From positions 1 to 64,000 of the forward strand of contig CAZQWE010000007.1 in NCBI GenBank assembly GCA_964597045.1: 64,000 bases of DNA, given 5' to 3'. Below are positions 61,965-64,000 of the stretch, one piece after another. A model generated the notes under the pieces. That model saw only the letters and a list, made by a program, of their open reading frames with translations, was not told where the DNA came from and ran no database searches. Origin of the DNA: UBA9655 sp964597045. GTDB taxonomy: Bacteria > Pseudomonadota > Alphaproteobacteria > UBA9655. The position numbers and the translations under genes were made by a program. The stretch's first letter is position 1, and each line of letters opens with the position of its first letter.

Positions 61965-62521
61965 AGGCCAAGTTCCTTGAGCACAACATTCTGAAGCTTC
62001 TTTTCATAAGAAAGGGACTTGTAATTCTTACTATTGCCTTATGCTTAAGTAACGTCATCATGGGGCTTGCCCTCATAGGCAAAAAGGAGCGAGTTATTCT
62101 CCTCCCCCCGCACGTTAAGAAAACAATGACCTTTGAAGGAGAGGAGATTTCCTCATCTTATCTTGAGGAGATGGGATTTTATATCTCAAAACTTCTATTA
62201 GATCTCACACCATTAAATTATCCTTATCATCAAACTACCCTATTAAAGTACGCAACTCCTGAAGCCTACGGCCCTCTCAAGGCACGACTTAATCGAGAAG
62301 GGGAAGAATACACTAAATTGCAACTCTCAACTCACTTTAAGCCCATCGAAGTAACGGCCAACCCCCATACACTCAATGTTGAGGTCAAAGGTGTGTTGTC
62401 GAGTTACGTTTCTGGCAAGTTTGTGGGAGATTCTCAAGAAATCATCCGAATTCAATTTACAAGTCGAGGAGCAGGGCTCCTCTTTGAAAGCATCGAAGGA
62501 GGTCCAAACCATGTCCAGTAG
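61961..62521 (+). CDS. traE: F-type conjugation protein TraE
   Basis: A 186-residue TraE/VirB5-side protein: one N-terminal membrane helix (VILTIALCLSNVIMGLALIG), then a periplasmic domain with RVILLPPHVKKTMTFEGEEISSSYLEEMGFYI and VEVKGVLSSYVSGKFV. TraE helps assemble the pilus channel. It overlaps both neighbours, and traK starts ten bases before its stop. Confidence 0.88.
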   Translation: MKAKFLEHNILKLLFIRKGLVILTIALCLSNVIMGLALIGKKERVILLPPHVKKTMTFEGEEISSSYLEEMGFYISKLLLDLTPLNYPYHQTTLLKYATPEAYGPLKARLNREGEEYTKLQLSTHFKPIEVTANPHTLNVEVKGVLSSYVSGKFVGDSQEIIRIQFTSRGAGLLFESIEGGPNHVQ

Positions 62522-63194
62522 ATTTTACCCATTTCTCTGTTCACTTTTTTTTCTGCATTCGTCTCTCAAGGGAGCCATCCTCCATTCTCTTGATGAATTC
62601 AGAACCTTAGAAGTCCCCATTTCCAAACAGGGGTTAACCCGTATTACAGTTGAAAATGACAGGATTCAAAATGTTTTTGGAGTGAAAGGAGAGTATGTCC
62701 TTGAAGCCGATGAAACGAAAGGGCAGGTTTTTATTCGCCCCACGATTTCAGGAAAGGATTCTTTGAGTCTGACGTTGACAACTGAAGGGGGCAGTACCCA
62801 AGATCTGCGCTTAATCCTCAAAGATAAAGTCCCTGAAACCTTGATTCTCACACCACAGGACTCTTCAAAAGAAGATAAGGATATTTTTATCTCACATGAA
62901 GAAGTTGAAGCGCTTATTCAAGCAGCACAAGCAAAACGTATTCCCGTGGGATATGAGCTTAAACCTAACACCATCATTCCGTCAGAAGAACTCTTGAGAA
63001 AAGTGAGTGAACTTAGAGGTAAGAGACTTCGTTGCTTTACTTATACTTTCACAAATACAACCCAGCATCCCATTGTATTACGCGAGTCATCCTTTGCAAA
63101 ATCACCAAAAACAATTGCTGTTTTGGTCACCTCTAAAACCCTCAAACCCCAGGAAGGAACCACGATTTATGTCGTTAAGAGAACAAGTCATTAA
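62511..63194 (+). CDS. traK: F-type conjugation protein TraK
   Basis: A 227-residue secreted protein (signal FYPFLCSLFFLHSSLKGA). It has LTRITVENDRIQNVFG, TKGQVFIRP and SLTLTTEGGSTQDLRLIL, the TraK secretin-like beta domain. ATG 62511 follows an ideal GGAGG site. TraK is the outer-membrane-associated ring protein of F-type systems, joined to TraB and the lipoprotein TraV. It overlaps traB by 26 bases. Confidence 0.9.
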   Translation: MSSRFYPFLCSLFFLHSSLKGAILHSLDEFRTLEVPISKQGLTRITVENDRIQNVFGVKGEYVLEADETKGQVFIRPTISGKDSLSLTLTTEGGSTQDLRLILKDKVPETLILTPQDSSKEDKDIFISHEEVEALIQAAQAKRIPVGYELKPNTIIPSEELLRKVSELRGKRLRCFTYTFTNTTQHPIVLRESSFAKSPKTIAVLVTSKTLKPQEGTTIYVVKRTSH

Positions 63195-64000
63195 ATCGCT
63201 CAGGGATTTAAAAGAGACCTATTTTTCTTGGATTGATGAAAGGTTATTAAAATTCTTTCATTATGAAACGGAAAGAAGAGTGAAGTGGAGTCAAAGATTT
63301 TTCCTTCTTTTCCTTGGTATCCTCTTAATTATCCCTGCAATATTACTCGCTCCCATTTTCTTTGAAGAAAAACTCCCTTCGCACCTTGATAAAGCCAAAA
63401 AGTTAACCCCCACACCCATTGAAACAACTAGCAATAAAGTGGATCTCAACGAGATGTGGCGCCATAAGACAGAGGAAGACATTGAGAAATTTAAAGATGA
63501 GCTTCTCTCTCTTAAGGACTTGTTTCAAGAAAAACTTAAAGAAAATCAGGAGTTTGATCTCCCCTCTCTTTTCCTCACTGAGATTGAAGAGAAACTATCA
63601 AGGCTTGAATCCCGATTTGAAAATAAAGGCGAAAGTGAAGCAAGCATTCTTCCACTTCAGGTTTCAACAGATTCAGAAGAACATCTCATTTATAGGTTTT
63701 CTTTTAATCTTCAGGATCAGACAGAAGAAAAATTGAAGACGCCTGACACAACTATTCCAGCAGGTGCTTTTGCTAGATCAGTTCTTCTATCAGGAATTGA
63801 TGCGTCATCTGCAATGTCTGCCTCAAGTGATCCAAGGCCTATGCTTCTCAGGGTTATTGATCATGGAACACTCCCGAGACGTTTTCAAAGCGATCTTATG
63901 GATTGTCACCTCATTGCAGGCGCTTATGGAGATTTATCATCTGAGCGCGTTTATGCACGACTGGAAAAACTTACATGTGTTGACAAAGAAACAACTGAAA
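63169..64000 (+). CDS. traB: F-type conjugation protein TraB (cut by the window end)
   Basis: Open from ATG 63169 to the window end, 277 codons. It has a cytoplasmic start, a membrane helix (FFLLFLGILLIIPAILLAPIF, about 43-63) and a coiled-coil (LNEMWRHKTEEDIEKFKDELLSLKDLF). Then comes the VirB10-type core: TIPAGAFARSVLLSGIDAS, DPRPMLLRVIDHGTLPRRFQSDLMDCHLIAGAYGDLSSERVYARLEKLTCVD. TraB spans both membranes and couples the inner-membrane energy supply to the outer pore. The rest of the tra block should continue beyond the window. Confidence 0.92.
   Translation, partial: MSLREQVIKSLRDLKETYFSWIDERLLKFFHYETERRVKWSQRFFLLFLGILLIIPAILLAPIFFEEKLPSHLDKAKKLTPTPIETTSNKVDLNEMWRHKTEEDIEKFKDELLSLKDLFQEKLKENQEFDLPSLFLTEIEEKLSRLESRFENKGESEASILPLQVSTDSEEHLIYRFSFNLQDQTEEKLKTPDTTIPAGAFARSVLLSGIDASSAMSASSDPRPMLLRVIDHGTLPRRFQSDLMDCHLIAGAYGDLSSERVYARLEKLTCVDKETTE

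Noticed and set aside
1..64000. CRISPR array
   Set aside because: No regularly spaced repeat-spacer series was seen; the repeats found are single pairs or palindromes.

Overview
The window is AT-rich, densely coded DNA that uses the standard code. It most resembles an alphaproteobacterial intracellular symbiont, perhaps Holosporales/Paracaedibacter-like. The evidence is many secreted proteins of eukaryotic flavour (OTU protease, leucine-rich repeats, SEL1-type repeats), an RTX protein, an F-type conjugation system of the sort carried by amoeba symbionts, and many broken genes and mobile-element relics. The taxonomic placement is inference; no rRNA or other marker gene is present.

Layout. 1-2.1 kb: end of a GMC oxidoreductase, a cytochrome P450 and a tiny Cys-rich secreted peptide. 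2.1-10.3 kb: secreted proteins, then a compact run of overlapping small-molecule enzymes (two GNATs, cupin, P-loop kinase, two histidine phosphatases, an exported methyltransferase, a fosfomycin-resistance FosA with all expected active-site residues, a Gfo/Idh oxidoreductase). 10.3-16 kb: a predicted secreted NlpC/P60-like protein, a 1095-residue secreted LRR protein and a truncated HAD gene. 16-25.5 kb: a deacetylase/hydrolase fusion, two ABC exporters, AlaX, a methyltransferase and a secreted protein whose N-terminus is fused to a kinase P-loop fragment. 25.7-28.1 kb: a decay zone with a truncated DDE transposase, an NRPS/PKS thioesterase relic, a gutted group II intron and a palindromic hairpin element. 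28.5-42.4 kb: an RTX protein, tRNA-Arg(CCT), a membrane-anchored Lon lacking the usual N-domain, a PLD nuclease, DUF4239 twins, a three-gene HDO/FAD-oxidase/FadL operon, a GGDEF-EAL protein, a broken phosphopantetheinyl transferase, a secreted GIY-YIG-like protein, a catalytic-residue-swapped signal peptidase and a NUDIX protein.

42.5-55.0 kb holds the most interesting locus: a lasso-peptide system. Four precursor genes too short for ordinary gene calling (46473-46577 minus; 50257-50382, 50420-50536 and 50565-50684 plus) share a leader ending in [S/L]-x-L-T-x before a core with Gly1 and Glu8. They are followed by a fused RRE/McjB-type leader peptidase, an asparagine-synthetase-like cyclase and an ABC exporter. 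The fourth precursor points the other way and leads into a 1304-residue AAA+/SEL1/OTU protein. Between the two arms sits a LuxR-HTH/transmembrane/NB-ARC/TPR regulator. A roughly 50-bp module with 13-bp-spaced TTRCCCA repeats lies upstream of both precursor units, and a hairpin follows the last precursor of each.

55.5 kb to the window end is an integrative conjugative element. Its edge is marked by the 3' 45 nt of a tRNA-Lys(CTT) gene. It contains an amber-interrupted secreted protein, an AlpA-like regulator, a replication-type wHTH protein, Ssb and the F-type genes traA(-like)-traL-traE-traK-traB, the last cut by the window end.
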